Below, piece by piece: positions 44,896 through 56,018 of a DNA stretch of 64,000 nt (its first letter is position 1; every line of letters begins with the position of its first letter). The position numbers and the translations under genes were made by a program. The DNA is from Cornus controversa (taxonomy: Eukaryota; Streptophyta; Magnoliopsida; Cornales; Cornaceae). The notes under the pieces are model-generated. The model searched no databases. It saw nothing but the letters and a program-made list of their open reading frames with translations, and was not told the DNA's origin. The stretch spans positions 18,879,001 to 18,943,000 of the forward strand of contig CM048845.1 of assembly GCA_026545225.1 (NCBI GenBank), read 5' to 3'.

Positions 44896-45255
44896 ACTTT
44901 TACAGGAGTGGATGTGAAAATTATATTAGTTAAAAAATCTAGAGGGAGGTGAATAAGTTTTTTGCTCTTTTAATTTATCTTAGAATTTTATCAAATTTTA
45001 GTGATTTAAGCATACAAAAAAGCAATACAACACACAAACACAAAATGCACCAAGAGCAAGAATTCGGTAAAAAAAAAAACAATGAGACGACACCAAAAAT
45101 TTTTATGAAAAAAATGAGAAAAAATTGAAGTGACTAGCCATCTCCTATTAATCAATCCACTATAACCATACAACATGTACAACGAGCTCTAGTACCTTCT
45201 AAACTACTCTCCATAAGTCACCAATTCCAGTGTCTTTGGAATCACATGTTGTAAT
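44896..45255 (-). mobile_element. Degenerate Sirevirus-like LTR end fragment
   Basis: On the plus strand, AATCTAGAGGGAGGTGAATAAG (44938) followed by a GACACCAAAAATTTTTATG-like piece (about 45092) matches the order AACCTAGAGGGGGTGAATAG then GGCACCAGATATACATG of the LTR of F (58362, 58484). Short and worn. Confidence 0.45.
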
Positions 45256-46286
45256 TGTAGAGCCCTAGAATTTTCTTGGAATTTTAATTACATGTTAATT
45301 ATGATTTAACATGGATGATTTTCTTAAATATGTGTTTTGAGGAATTTTAGTGTATTTTGGGTACGAGGGTGGGACCTAGAACAGGCCGAGTGATCCGAAG
45401 TGTGTTTACGGACCCTTTATTTTTGGTATAGGGGTATAAGCAAACTTTTGAGGGACTTAAATGGATTATAGATAAGAGAGAATGTTAGTATGTAATTTGT
45501 AGGAAGTTACATATAGCAAGGAGCCATTTTAGAAGAGAGGAAAACCAACTTGTAATGTCTTGCAAAATATCTAAGAGATAGATATATATGGATATGTATA
45601 GGCCAAATATCTATTTTTTATTCTTTCTCTCCCTGTCTTGGCCGGCTTTCACTTATCTGTCTCCTCCAATTTCATTTTCTTCCTTCTCCCTTCATTTTGA
45701 GGGCTAAGAAATGAGATTGAGGTCTTAGAACAAGGTTTAATGTTGTTCCTCTCTTCATCCTCTAAGGTTTGGATAAGAAAGCGGGGAATTTGAGATAGGG
45801 GTGTCTTCTCTTTCTTAACATCGATTCTCCCAAGTTACCAACTTGATTTGCGGTTGTTTAGCATGATTAGAAGAGTTTGAAATTTTTCATCTCTGATTTT
45901 ATAACATTCTTCATGTTGTATATGTGCTAAAAATTATATTTGGTTGCTAAATATGATATATTTGGTGTGTATGGACAATGTATGTGTGTCTTGATGACTT
46001 TGGTTATTAAAAGTATGTGTAAGTATGTGTAAATATGAACTGCATTTGTATAATAATGATATATGTTATATATGTTTGCTAGGGAATGCATGAAGTCAAT
46101 GGAAATCATTTATGGGCTATAGAGGTTGTATATGTACATGTAGCATGTTTAATAAAATGCATAAAAGAAGTTTTCTATGAAATTGCATATTTGTTGATAC
46201 CTTGTGAAGGAAATGGCATTGTATTATTATATGCATGTTGTAACATGTTTTAGCTTGGATTTTTGTGGCTCATGATACACTTAAAA
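45256..46286 (+). mobile_element. Gypsy LTR G6, first part
   Basis: Starts TGTAGAGCCCTAGAATTTTC, similar to the TGTAAAGCC start of the E LTR, and continues like G1 to CATGATACACTTAAAA, where G4 is inserted. The rest is at 56019-57603. Short antisense ORFs are chance. Confidence 0.85.
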
Positions 46287-48059
46287 TGTCACGCCCTGAT
46301 TTCTAACTCTCAAAAATCAAGTGTAATTGGGTTTACCAAACCACACTTTGAACCATAATCCCTCTTCATATCATATTTTGATACCAAGACTTCACCTCAA
46401 TACTCTCACTAAGGTGCCATGCTTTGGTACTAAAATTGTCACGCCCTGATTTCAAGTACCGAGAACCGAGGGTGAACTCATCCATTAACCTAAATGAACC
46501 CTCCTTACTCTCGATTACCGTAAAAGCTTAACTATATTCTTGCACATGGATGTGCACAACTCAACCTCAATGGGCTCCACATCAAGCCACATTGCATATT
46601 CCACATTTTGGTGGACTGCAAAATTTAGCACGATCGAAATGTAGGTTTTGCACAATCAAAAATCACATTTTGCACGATTGAAGTGCTTCGCATAATCAAA
46701 GTCCTTGCGAAATGCTATCGAAGTTTTTCATCACTTGAGACTTTTGCCACTCAAAAATCCTATAATTTTTCATGTGATCAAAACTACATTTTCACATAAT
46801 GGAAGGATCGATCATGAGAAATGGACATTTTGCACAATCAAAATGTCTCCGGCTAAAATCCTGCACTTTTATAATTTGTCCATTTCAGGCCCCACAATCC
46901 ATTTTAGCAACCTAAACTCATTCATATACATCCATGTAACCTCTTAAACATCAATAGAATGCTCTAACATTATTCATCCCATCTCAACTCAGTTTACTCA
47001 TTGCAAAAATACCACACTTATAAACTACTTAATTTCTAGAACTTAACTCCCTGTGTGACTAGAACTTGAAACTGAAACCTACATAATTGGATAAAGGATT
47101 CAAAAATACTCAATTTCAAAAAATACCACACTCAATTTCGATCTAAAACGAATGAGTTATGCCCAATTGAAGTTCGGATACAGTAGAAAATTTTGGTTGT
47201 GCGAAATTGCCATTTCGCACAATCAAAATTGCACTCTACAAAATTTCCTGTAACCTGATACATTGGCCATTTTGAGTCCAAATCTCATCCTAACAACGTA
47301 CGATCATTCATATCTCATTCTAGTCATCTACATTTGATATATCATCATATACATATTTCAAATTATCCATTTGGATCACTATGATGTCACAATCCTCATA
47401 CATTTCTTACAAAACCATACATGTCCTTACATACATGGATTCCAAAAATACACAAGTTCCATATATTATGAATGCAACTACAACATTAACATAGTCACAT
47501 GCCACGTGGATAGCCAAATATACATAATCCAAACATAAACCTCAAAACATCTAAAAACATGCTCATATGAGCTCCGAGTGATTAATCAAGTCTTTCACGT
47601 CCATTCTCAATACCTTACCTATAAAAATATTTGGGGAGAGAGGGGTGAGTAACTCAACGGCTCAGTAAGAACATCCCAACACACCTAGGCATCGACCTGA
47701 CACCAACCTACATGTCGTTACACTACATGACATACCAATGCTCTCATACCAACAACACAATCTAAGTCATGAATAAATGTATTTAACATGTATATAATGC
47801 TTAACAACCCACACACATAAGCAACTAGATATATAACCTTCTCGGTCAGAATTCGATACATAGGCAGGATTGGTCCACTCCAACGATTATATGGTGTTGG
47901 GTCACTTCGACGACACCAAAGTGTTGGTCAACTCTGACGACACTCATGTGATGGGCAACTCTCACGGTCATATAATCATGGCATTATATAATCCTTGCAC
48001 TAGTGATTGGTCAACTCCGACGATCACCATACTTGGGATATGATTAGGCATCTCTGATG

Positions 48060-49227
48060 TGTAAGATATAAATTTGTAATTGGCATATTTCGGTGATCAA
48101 AACCTGATTGATCGAGTAGTAATTTTTATATTATTCTTTGGATCGATCATCGACAACCTCGAGCTGATATTCAAGTGCATGGAAGCTAATAAATCAGTTA
48201 GAACACCATATAGTACAGGTAAGTATGGGGAGGACACTTTGCACTTTTTAGTTCTCAGCCTATTTTGAAAAATCAGGGTTTAAATACAAAATTTAGGATT
48301 TTTCAAAGTAGGACCGGTCCCCAATATTTAGGACCGGTCCAACTTTTCTCGGCAGTTTAGTTTCTGCAGGTTTTCAAAAAGTTCCACCGATCCTATTTAT
48401 TTGGCACCGGTCCCACTTAGCCTGTTCCAAATAGGAAATAGATATTGACGGAAATTCTGATTCCTATTAGGTTTGAAACTTCTAGGAAAGTTCTATTTTG
48501 GTATTCAACTTCTTTTCCAAGTAAGATTATGACTTCCTTGCCTATATATATGTATTCATATTTTCTCTACAAATACGCCCTGAAATATTATTTTTAGAGA
48601 GAGAAAGTATATACAATATAATTAGGACATTATATTTTTAAGAACACACATCCATACTTCACGAGTGATATTTAGGATGGTGTTCTACTTCTGATTAGCT
48701 GCTCAGAGACTACATCAAATCTATTTGCTGATCAGAACATTGGATTGAAGGTTCTTCACTTGCTTGCTTGCTGAGGAAGAAATGTGACCAGATTGCACTA
48801 CGAAGGGAACAAAATACTTGCCGAGTATTTTGGTTCTTCCAGCAACCTTTCTGTAGGGGTGGTGACATTAGCCGAAAGTCTGCAGCAGTTGGACGTGTTG
48901 TCGCAATCATAAGCCTGAGGTGTTCCGCATCAGATCCTTGACAGAGTGAAGAGGGGTGTGAGACTGAGACAGAGTCTGTTGTACTTTGCTTCATCATAAT
49001 GATTTGGTTCCCTGAGGCGTGCCGCCTCCTTCCGTGGCTTTTTCACGTATATCTGGTGCATTCTTTTCTTTACTTGCACTTTATTTACTTGCTTGCTTTA
49101 ATTGTTTGATTAATTGGACTTAAAATTGAATTAATTATAAATTAAGCAAATGAGCAAGTGATCCTATTCATCTCCCTCTAGATTCTAAAATACTTTTTGC
49201 AACCATTTTCGCACCGTGCAACTCACA
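48060..49227 (+). mobile_element. 5' LTR of element B
   Basis: 1,168 bp, TGTAAGATATAAATTTG to CAACTCACA. Palindromic words at 48311-48411; TATATATA at 48543-48551 (predicted promoter). The antisense frame 48710-48997 is open for 95 codons. Confidence 0.95.
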
Positions 49228-49229
49228 AT

Positions 49230-49241
49230 TGATATCAGAGC
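49230..49241 (+). other. Primer-binding site of element B
   Basis: TGATATCAGAGC, one mismatch to the tRNA-Met complement, two bases after the LTR. Confidence 0.9.
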
Positions 49242-49320
49242 AGTGTTCTCTAATTTATGAGTAGTTCCTTGCGAAGTATTTTTAAAAATCAAAATTTATT
49301 TTTGTTTCCAAAAATTATCA

Positions 49321-50555
49321 TGGAATCTACTAAGAGAAAGGGTGAATTCGTTCAACAATCTCATATATGTGATGTGTTAAACCATAAGGATGATATAAAT
49401 CTCTGTACTAAAAAATATGGAAGATTCCTTAAGAATAAAGAGAGAGAAAATTTTAGAAAAGGAAATTCTTCTAAATGCAGAAGTAAAAATAATAAGAAAG
49501 ATATTTTTGTTGCTTTTCCTGCTATTGCTCATGTCGATAATGATATTGCTAATGATTCTTTTTCTGATGTAGGTAAATCTAAAAAATATGCAACATTGAG
49601 TGAAGTTGGTTCTGATGATTCAAATGATGAGAAAACTGATAGAGAACCATGTGAAAGCTAGTTACAACAAGTCTTTGATGAATTATTAAAGGCTTACGAG
49701 AAGATGACCAAAAAGTTAACATTGGTAGAAAAAGAGAAAGAAGCATTGAAGAAAAAGAATGAGCAAAAGCAACAATTGATTGATGATGAAAAATCTGTCA
49801 ATCAAAACCTCCAGAATAAAGTTGAATCTGAGAAAGAAAGTTTGAAGAAAAAGAATGAAGATCAATTGAAGTTGATTGAAGAAAATAAAGCTGACATTCA
49901 AAATCTTCAAAGTAAAGTCAAGGTTCTCGAAAATGAGGTAAGTAAAGCTAATTCTGCTAAAGATGTTCTTGTTGCTAGAATTAAATTTCTTGAGCCTGAA
50001 TTGAGAAAATCACAAAAGAAATTAATTGCTTTTACTTCTGGGCAGATTAAGCTTGATAGCATGATTAATGTTGGTAAAGTTGTAGAAGATAAAATTGGAT
50101 TAGGTTTTGTTGGGTCATCATCTAAGAAAAAAACTATTTTTGTTAAACCCAAGAATTTGATTGTGTCTGAACCCAAACCTAAGTCTCAAGTTAAGTCTTT
50201 GCATGCTAATGTTGTGTCCAATGTGCTGTATTCTACTTTTTGTGGTAAGAATGGACATAATCAACACTATTGTTATAAAAAGAGAAGACATTCTAATTCT
50301 AATTTTCATGTGCATAATTCTTTTGCTAAGAATAGGGTTCATGCTAAAAAGCCACATTATTGGAACAAACCCAAAAATTCTCAAGGTAAAAAGAATTCAA
50401 AAAAAAAGAAGAATATTTTTGTTTCTCTACAATTCTTTCCTGATAAATTGTATGTTAAAACTATCTGGATGAAAAAGGAAGATTTGGAGAAATTTGTGCC
50501 TGTTGATACTATGCGATTTTTCCTAATAGGTCTTTGGGTGCAAAACCCCCTAACT
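49321..50555 (+). pseudogene. Element B shortened gag with coiled coil
   Basis: ATG at about 49320 (MESTKRKGEFVQQ) matches the gag start of A, but the whole helical capsid-type domain and the first zinc knuckle are deleted: the text jumps to the acidic stretch (DIANDSFSDVG). After a stop at 49659, a 289-codon frame (49704-50573) stays fully open. It has two tandem 32-residue charged coiled-coil units (residues 11-42 and 43-74), a heptad-rich continuation to about residue 115, a zinc knuckle at about residue 188 (STFCGKNGHNQHYC, first Cys changed to Ser), a basic K-rich tail, and WMKKEDLEKFVPVDTM. Could still encode an RNA-binding, self-associating protein; unproven. Confidence 0.8.
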
Positions 50556-50573
50556 AGGTCATTAGAACTTTGA

Positions 50574-51073
50574 TAGTCATGGACTGAGCTTATGTTCATT
50601 ATTTATTTTCCATTGGACCATATCTTTTTGTATAAGTTAGGTTTTTGTTTATTTTTAGTAATAATTATATGAAAATATGAGAATTATATTTTTCTGAGAA
50701 ATAATGTGAATTCTTTATATTTCTTTTAAATTTCACTTTGATTTGTGAATTCATAATTAGGACACTTAGTTTGTCAATAAATGAAGTACTTGATTTTATG
50801 ATCAAAACATTGATGACCAATATGCTGTATTTATTTCTTTTTAGAGGTAAATTTTTTGAGTCCATACAATTTGTGCACTAGTCCAACTCTGAGAGAATTG
50901 ATTGAAAACTAATGTGAAGTTGACTAGAATATATTGTATGAGTAGCATTGAACGCTTAAATGATCAATGAAAAAAATGATGAAAAAAACAATATATATGT
51001 TTTTATTCAATATGAAAAAAAAATGAATGAAACAAAAATGAAATTTGCTGAATATCTAAGACAAAAAGGAAAA
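50574..51073 (+). other. Noncoding spacer after gag in element B
   Basis: Collinear with 16773-17278 of A; no ORF and no trace of pol. Confidence 0.6.
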
Positions 51074-51199
51074 GGCTACCTTCGGGATGTGTTCGTAGCT
51101 TCCACTACAATGTAAATCTCCAATGAGATATCTTTAAAAATTAAAGAGTTGTTTTGAGAAAAATAGTTGACCGCCCGTAAGAGTGAAAGCCACCGTCTT
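51074..51199 (+). other. Conserved hairpin block (element B)
   Basis: GGCTACCTTCGGGATGTG, AATCTCCAATGAGATAT and GTAAGAGTGAAAGCC, in the same order and at nearly the same spacing as in A. The third stem is weaker here (TTGACCGCC instead of TGGCT). Confidence 0.6.
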
Positions 51200-51728
51200 A
51201 GAAATAATAAAAAAAATGATGAAATTCAATGGAAAAAAAAATTGTGTGATCATGTGTAGTTATATTTGCTTATTATCCAATATGTTTTAGAAGATGGATC
51301 AAAGGAATTTGATTAATTTTTGATGAAGTTGGATTGCACACACACACATGAATTTATAAGATGAATTCTAAATTTTTATAAGTATTTGTGTATTGGAAGT
51401 TGTGTCATGATCATGAATTTGAGAATGAATTTTATGGATAAATTATGGGTTTTATAATTCTGCATTTATAAATGTTTGAAATTTTTTAGAAATTTTAGAA
51501 CTCATGTTATTCTTTAAAAAATATGCTTTGATTATTCTCATGAAATTATTCATGTTTTATTTTTTATTTTATTTTTTTTGAAAAATTTTCAAAAATCCAA
51601 AAATATGTTTTTATTTTGGTTCTGTGTTTATTTTTCATTCTTTGTGTGCTTAATTGCTAAATCAAGTTGAGATAAGGTGTATTTGGTGAATTAGAGGTCC
51701 AAAGTGAAAATTTTCATAATTCACAAAG

Positions 51729-51827
51729 TTGGACCGGTCCCCTTTATTGAGCACCGGTTGCACTTCTGCAGGTTCTGAGGAACCGAGAGAAGTTGGACCG
51801 ATCCCCAAAAAATTAGGACCAGTTACA
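51729..51827 (+). promoter_or_regulatory. LTR-type palindromic words (element B)
   Basis: TTGGACCGGTCCCC, GCACCGGTTGC, TTGGACCGATCCCC and GGACCAGT, placed as in A. Here the ORF2 that they preceded is destroyed. Confidence 0.5.
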
Positions 51828-52144
51828 CTTAGCTGATGCCCAGTTTTGATGAAATCCACGCATGCACCTTGATGTTTTAAGTGGCATTCTTTGCACACTC
51901 ACACACACACTCATATCTCTTAAACTATCACCCTCAAGCACTCTAAAACACTCCAACTCACTTACACTCTTCCTCTTCTATATTTCTTATGATCATTGAC
52001 TATTAGAGGTTGAGATTGAATCTTTGGAGTATTGTGTTGATTGATTGTTAATTCTTTGTTAACTTGTGCGATCTTGTGCAAACAAATATCTTTCAAATTT
52101 GAGGATTTTCTTGGTGCATACCAAGTGTTTGATTAATTGACTCA

Positions 52145-53040
52145 ATAGAATTTTTTACTTTATTTTTATTCAAATTACATAAATCATCAACCTATCTTGT
52201 GCTACATAATCTACATCATTATGGTTGATATTTGTGATTGATTTTGAATTGAAAATGGTGGAAGGGATTATCTTTGAAGGATTTGAGTTGATTTTGAGGT
52301 AATTGATCAAACAAGTTGTACTCATTTTTTTAATCTTGTTCTCCAAGTATTTGACAGAATTCTTTAATGGAGCTTGTGATCTTGTTTATGATTCCATTCA
52401 GTGTAGCTCTAATGGATAGATTAAAGAGCTAGGTTAGTATTTTTATAAGTAGACAAGAATGTTGATTTGAAAGACTTTGGTTGGGTGTCCTTATGTGATT
52501 TGGATGACATATTTCTATTTGGATGTTTATCTTTTACAATCAAAGTGTTTGTCATTATCATTGAGATGAATACAATTGTTATGACTCAATTGTTGATATT
52601 TTTGTTCTAAACAGGTGATATTATTTTGTAATATTTTTGGACAAATCTTGATAAAGTCATCTATAGAGGATAATGAGTTGAGCTTTATGAGTACCCAATG
52701 TATCTTTGATAATGGACATCATTCACTCTCCTACATCACTAGTTTTTAGGGTTTGATGTTTTGATGATTCAGACTAGTTCATCTGTTTGCATGGTGTCTT
52801 TGATTAGGTTGTATGTTGATCTTATGGATACCATACTTGTGCTTGGATCATACTTTTGTGGACTTTGATACAAAATTCAATGGATGAAGTTACATGTCCA
52901 ATGATATCTTTTTGATAGATATTGATATCTAGTTTTTGGAGCTCATGATGATGATGAGGATTAGGTCTTGATGATAGACTTAGTTATGTTTTGCTAGACT
53001 TTGAGTAGTTAACTTTATTTTGTCTAGGTTTGATGCTTGA
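52145..53040 (+). pseudogene. ORF2 start remnant followed by unrelated DNA (element B)
   Basis: At 52145 CAATAGAATTTTTTACTTTA matches the ORF2 start of A (CAATGGAACTTTTGTCTTTA) with ATG changed to ATA. After about 40 bp the homology stops. From there to about 53040, where A-like sequence resumes, there is AT-rich DNA with no ORF above 60 codons. Confidence 0.6.
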
Positions 53041-53199
53041 TCTTGTTATGTTTTGATTATTCCATCAACTGATATGTTTTGGATATTTATTTGATTAGTG
53101 ATGATAATTTTTGCTTCCTTATTGTCTTATTCTCTCTATGTGCTTCATGTTTTATCTATTTATATAACTCTCTTGGGTATTTCTTTGTCAATTTGTTCC

Positions 53200-53529
53200 A
53201 AAAAGGGGGAGATGATATTGTTATATGCATATGATATGATATGAGATTCTTTGACAAAACGGGAGATATATTTATATCAGATATTTTTGCTTGAGAGATT
53301 AAGGGGGAGATTATCTTTCTTTATTAAGCTTTTCACAGGTTGTGTTGTTTAAGAGACGTGCAGGTACAACAGATTTTTATTCTAATCATCTTGAATACAC
53401 AAGTGAAGCTTCTGTTGATCAGTTCTTTATTTCTATGTATTTTTGGGCAACATTGTAATCTAATTTTTTCAATGGGTTAGGTTATAATTGTCTATGTGGT
53501 TTTGTCACGAAATTGCCAAATGGGGAGAT
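53200..53529 (+). promoter_or_regulatory. Multiple polypurine tracts of element B
   Basis: AAAAAGGGGGAGATG (53200-53214), AAAACGGGAGAT (about 53256-53267), TTAAGGGGGAGATT (53299-53312), and CCAAATGGGGAGAT (53516-53529) beside the 3' LTR. Confidence 0.75.
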
Positions 53530-54683
53530 TGTAAGATATAAATTTGTAATTTGCATATTTCAGTGATCAAAACCTGATTGATCGAGTTGTAATTTTTATA
53601 TTATTCTTTGTATCGATCATCGACAACCTCGAGCTGATATTCAAGTGAATGGAAGCTGATAAATCAGTTAGAACACCACTTTGCACTTTTTAGTTCCGAG
53701 CCTATTCTGAAAAACCAGGGTTTAAATACAAAATTTAGGGTTTTTCAAAGTAGGACCGGTCCCCAATATTTAGGACCGGTCCAACTTTTCTCGGCAGTTT
53801 TGTTTTTGCAGGTTTTCAAAAATTCCCACTGGTCCTATTTATTTGGCACCGGTCCCACTTAACCTGTTCCAAATAGGAAATAGATATTGACGAAAATTCT
53901 GATTCCTATTGGGTTTGAAATTTCTAGGAAAGTTCTATTTTGGTATTCAACTTCTTTTTCAAGTAGGATTAGGACTTCCTTGCCTATATATATGTATTCG
54001 TATTTTCTCTACAAATACGCCCTGAAATATTATTTTTAGAGAGAGAAAGTATATACAATATAATTAGGGCTTTATATTTTTAAGAACACACATCCATACT
54101 TCACGAGTGATATTTAGGATGGTGTTCTACTTCTGATTAGCTGCTCAGAGACTGCATCAAATCTATTTGCTGATCAGAACATTGGATTGAAGGTTCTTCG
54201 CTTGCTTGCTTGCTGAGGAAGAAATGTGACTAGATTGCACTACGAAGGGAACAAAATACTTGCTGAGTATTTTGGTTCTTCTAGCAACCTTTCTGTAAGG
54301 GTGGTGATGTTAGCCGAAAGTCTGCAGCAGTTGGACGTGTTGTCGCAATCATAAGCCTGAGGTGTTCCGCATCAGATCCTTGATAGAGTGAAGAGGGGTA
54401 TGAGACTGAGACAGAGTCTGTTGTACTTTGCTTCATTATAGTGATTTGGTTTCCTGAGGCGTGCCGCCTCCCTCTGTGGTTTTTTCCGCCTTGGGTTTCC
54501 ACGTATATCTGGTGCATTCTTTTCTTTACTTGCACTTTATTTATTTGCTTGCTTTAATTGTTTGATTAATTGGACTTAAAATTGAATTAATTAAAAATTA
54601 AGCAAACGAGCAAGTGATCCTATTCACCCCCCTCTAGATTCTAAAATAATTTTCGCAATCGCTTCCGCACTGCGTAACTTACA
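53530..54683 (+). mobile_element. 3' LTR of element B
   Basis: 1,154 bp, TGTAAGATATAAATTTG to GTAACTTACA. Very similar to 48060-49227 apart from a short deletion near 53676 (about 35 bp lost after AACACCA). This suggests a more recent insertion than E or A. Confidence 0.95.
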
Positions 54684-54688
54684 TGATG

Positions 54689-56018
54689 ATCATCCTATTG
54701 GGAGTATTCTCACTAATTCAAACACATGGTTGGCCCTCTCCGAATTCTATGTACATCATACTTGGAAAACACTCTGATGTACACATGTATATGCTCATAA
54801 GACACGTACACCTCACATAGCATATATTTATCATGCTCTTTAATGCACATTCTTGCTATAATAGACTCTAGCATGCATTTCATCATCACATTCTACATAC
54901 AGCCACATAGATATACCACAACATGCATATCATTCACTTATGTAGATAATTCATAACTTAACATACTTTTCATGCTTTTCCAATACACATCCATGCTCTA
55001 TTTAAATTTAGCATCCATTCAATCCTCATACATTTCCATAACCAACATATAACCACATATATGCTTCAAATCATGAATACTATCTACATATGCATATAAT
55101 ACATCAAATAGTAAAACATGTTTTCATTTCATATACATTGCATGTATAACATCACAATTCATCACATATTATATAAAGAACAATTCTAGCATTAATAATT
55201 ATACAATGTAAAGAGAAAAGGGACATTCACCCATACATGCTAACACAATTCACACAATCTTAATCTCACCAATACCCTATAATCGATTACTAAGAGTGAA
55301 ATAATACCCCTACCTAAAGTTTGGAGCCTTCCTCTGGCAACCCATAGAATCCCCAAACTTCAACTTCCTCCAAGTCGCAATTTTTTTCTGTAGAACCATA
55401 GATCGGGTCAAGGAGAACACACTTTCCTTCTTGGAACTCTCTAATGAGGAACTTTAAACCCACCAATGTGTAGAGGGAGAAGTGGGGAGCAAACCTGTCT
55501 CTTGGAGCAAGCTCCAAATCTCACCCAAATGTGTTCAAAACCAAAGAAAAAGGTTGGAGAAGAAAGAGAGCTTGAGAGCTCTTCAAAGACCAAATTCTAT
55601 ATCTATAGGTTCTGTCCTAGCCATATACATATAGTGTATTTGACACCTCACCAAGGGCAAATGACTATTTTGTCCTTAAGTCACTTAACGTACCTTCCGG
55701 ACCTCCATTTTTGATTTCGAAAGTGGCTACGACCTCAAAATTAATTCTTTAACTCTTTAAATATTTCATTTGACCCAAATTCAAAAATAATTATTTTTCA
55801 AAAAAATTTTGGATTTCCAAACCCACCCGGACAGCGTCCCAAAGCCCTGTTGACCCAAAAAGTCAAACTTCTCCAAACTTTTTGAAAACTTCCAAAAACC
55901 TTTAACTCTTTCAAATATATTTCTCACTCTTTAAATATCTATGACATCATATAAAATGTGTTTATAGCAAAAATGATGAAATATTAGAAACCGGTCAAAT
56001 TTGGTTCCAGTCTCTACA
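54689..56018 (-). mobile_element. Remaining 5' half of the G4 LTR
   Basis: Continues G4 beyond element B. The chance ORFs at 55314-55714 lie on both strands and match nothing. Confidence 0.7.

Larger units (their letters stand above)
48060..54683 (+). mobile_element. Element B: non-autonomous Sirevirus-like retrotransposon
   Basis: 6,624 bp with intact ends, both LTRs and an exact TSD; the youngest-looking complete element of the window. Internal region 49228-53529 has a primer site, a shortened gag, the conserved noncoding block, palindromic words and several polypurine tracts. There is no protease, integrase, RT or RNase H, and only the first codons of ORF2 remain. It must have moved with enzymes supplied in trans. 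Confidence 0.93.
48055..54688. repeat. Exact target-site duplication TGATG around element B
   Basis: TGATG at 48055-48059 and 54684-54688. Confidence 0.95.
46287..56018 (-). mobile_element. Gypsy LTR remnant G4 inserted in G6, hosting element B
   Basis: Minus strand. The LTR proper runs from TGTAGAGACTGGAACC (plus-strand end 56018) to AGGGCGTGACA (plus-strand start 46437), interrupted by element B at 48055-54688. Beyond it, a worn primer site TAGTACCAAAGC (about 46422-46433) and some 120 bp of leader run into another TGTCACGCCCTGATTT end (46287-46303). So a 5' LTR, a short leader and the last bases of a 3' LTR remain; the body was deleted. Words such as TTTTGCACAATCAAAA cluster at 46620-46860. 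Confidence 0.8.

Noticed and set aside
45256..46286. Region 45560-45900 as a 5' UTR and gene start
   Set aside because: CT-rich leader-like text, but it aligns with gypsy LTR sequence and has no ORF.
49716..50599. Antisense ORFs across gag of element B
   Set aside because: Shadows of the A-rich, coiled-coil coding strand.
55314..55714. 67- and 82-codon ORFs as genes
   Set aside because: They lie in the G4 LTR, on opposite strands, with no domain.
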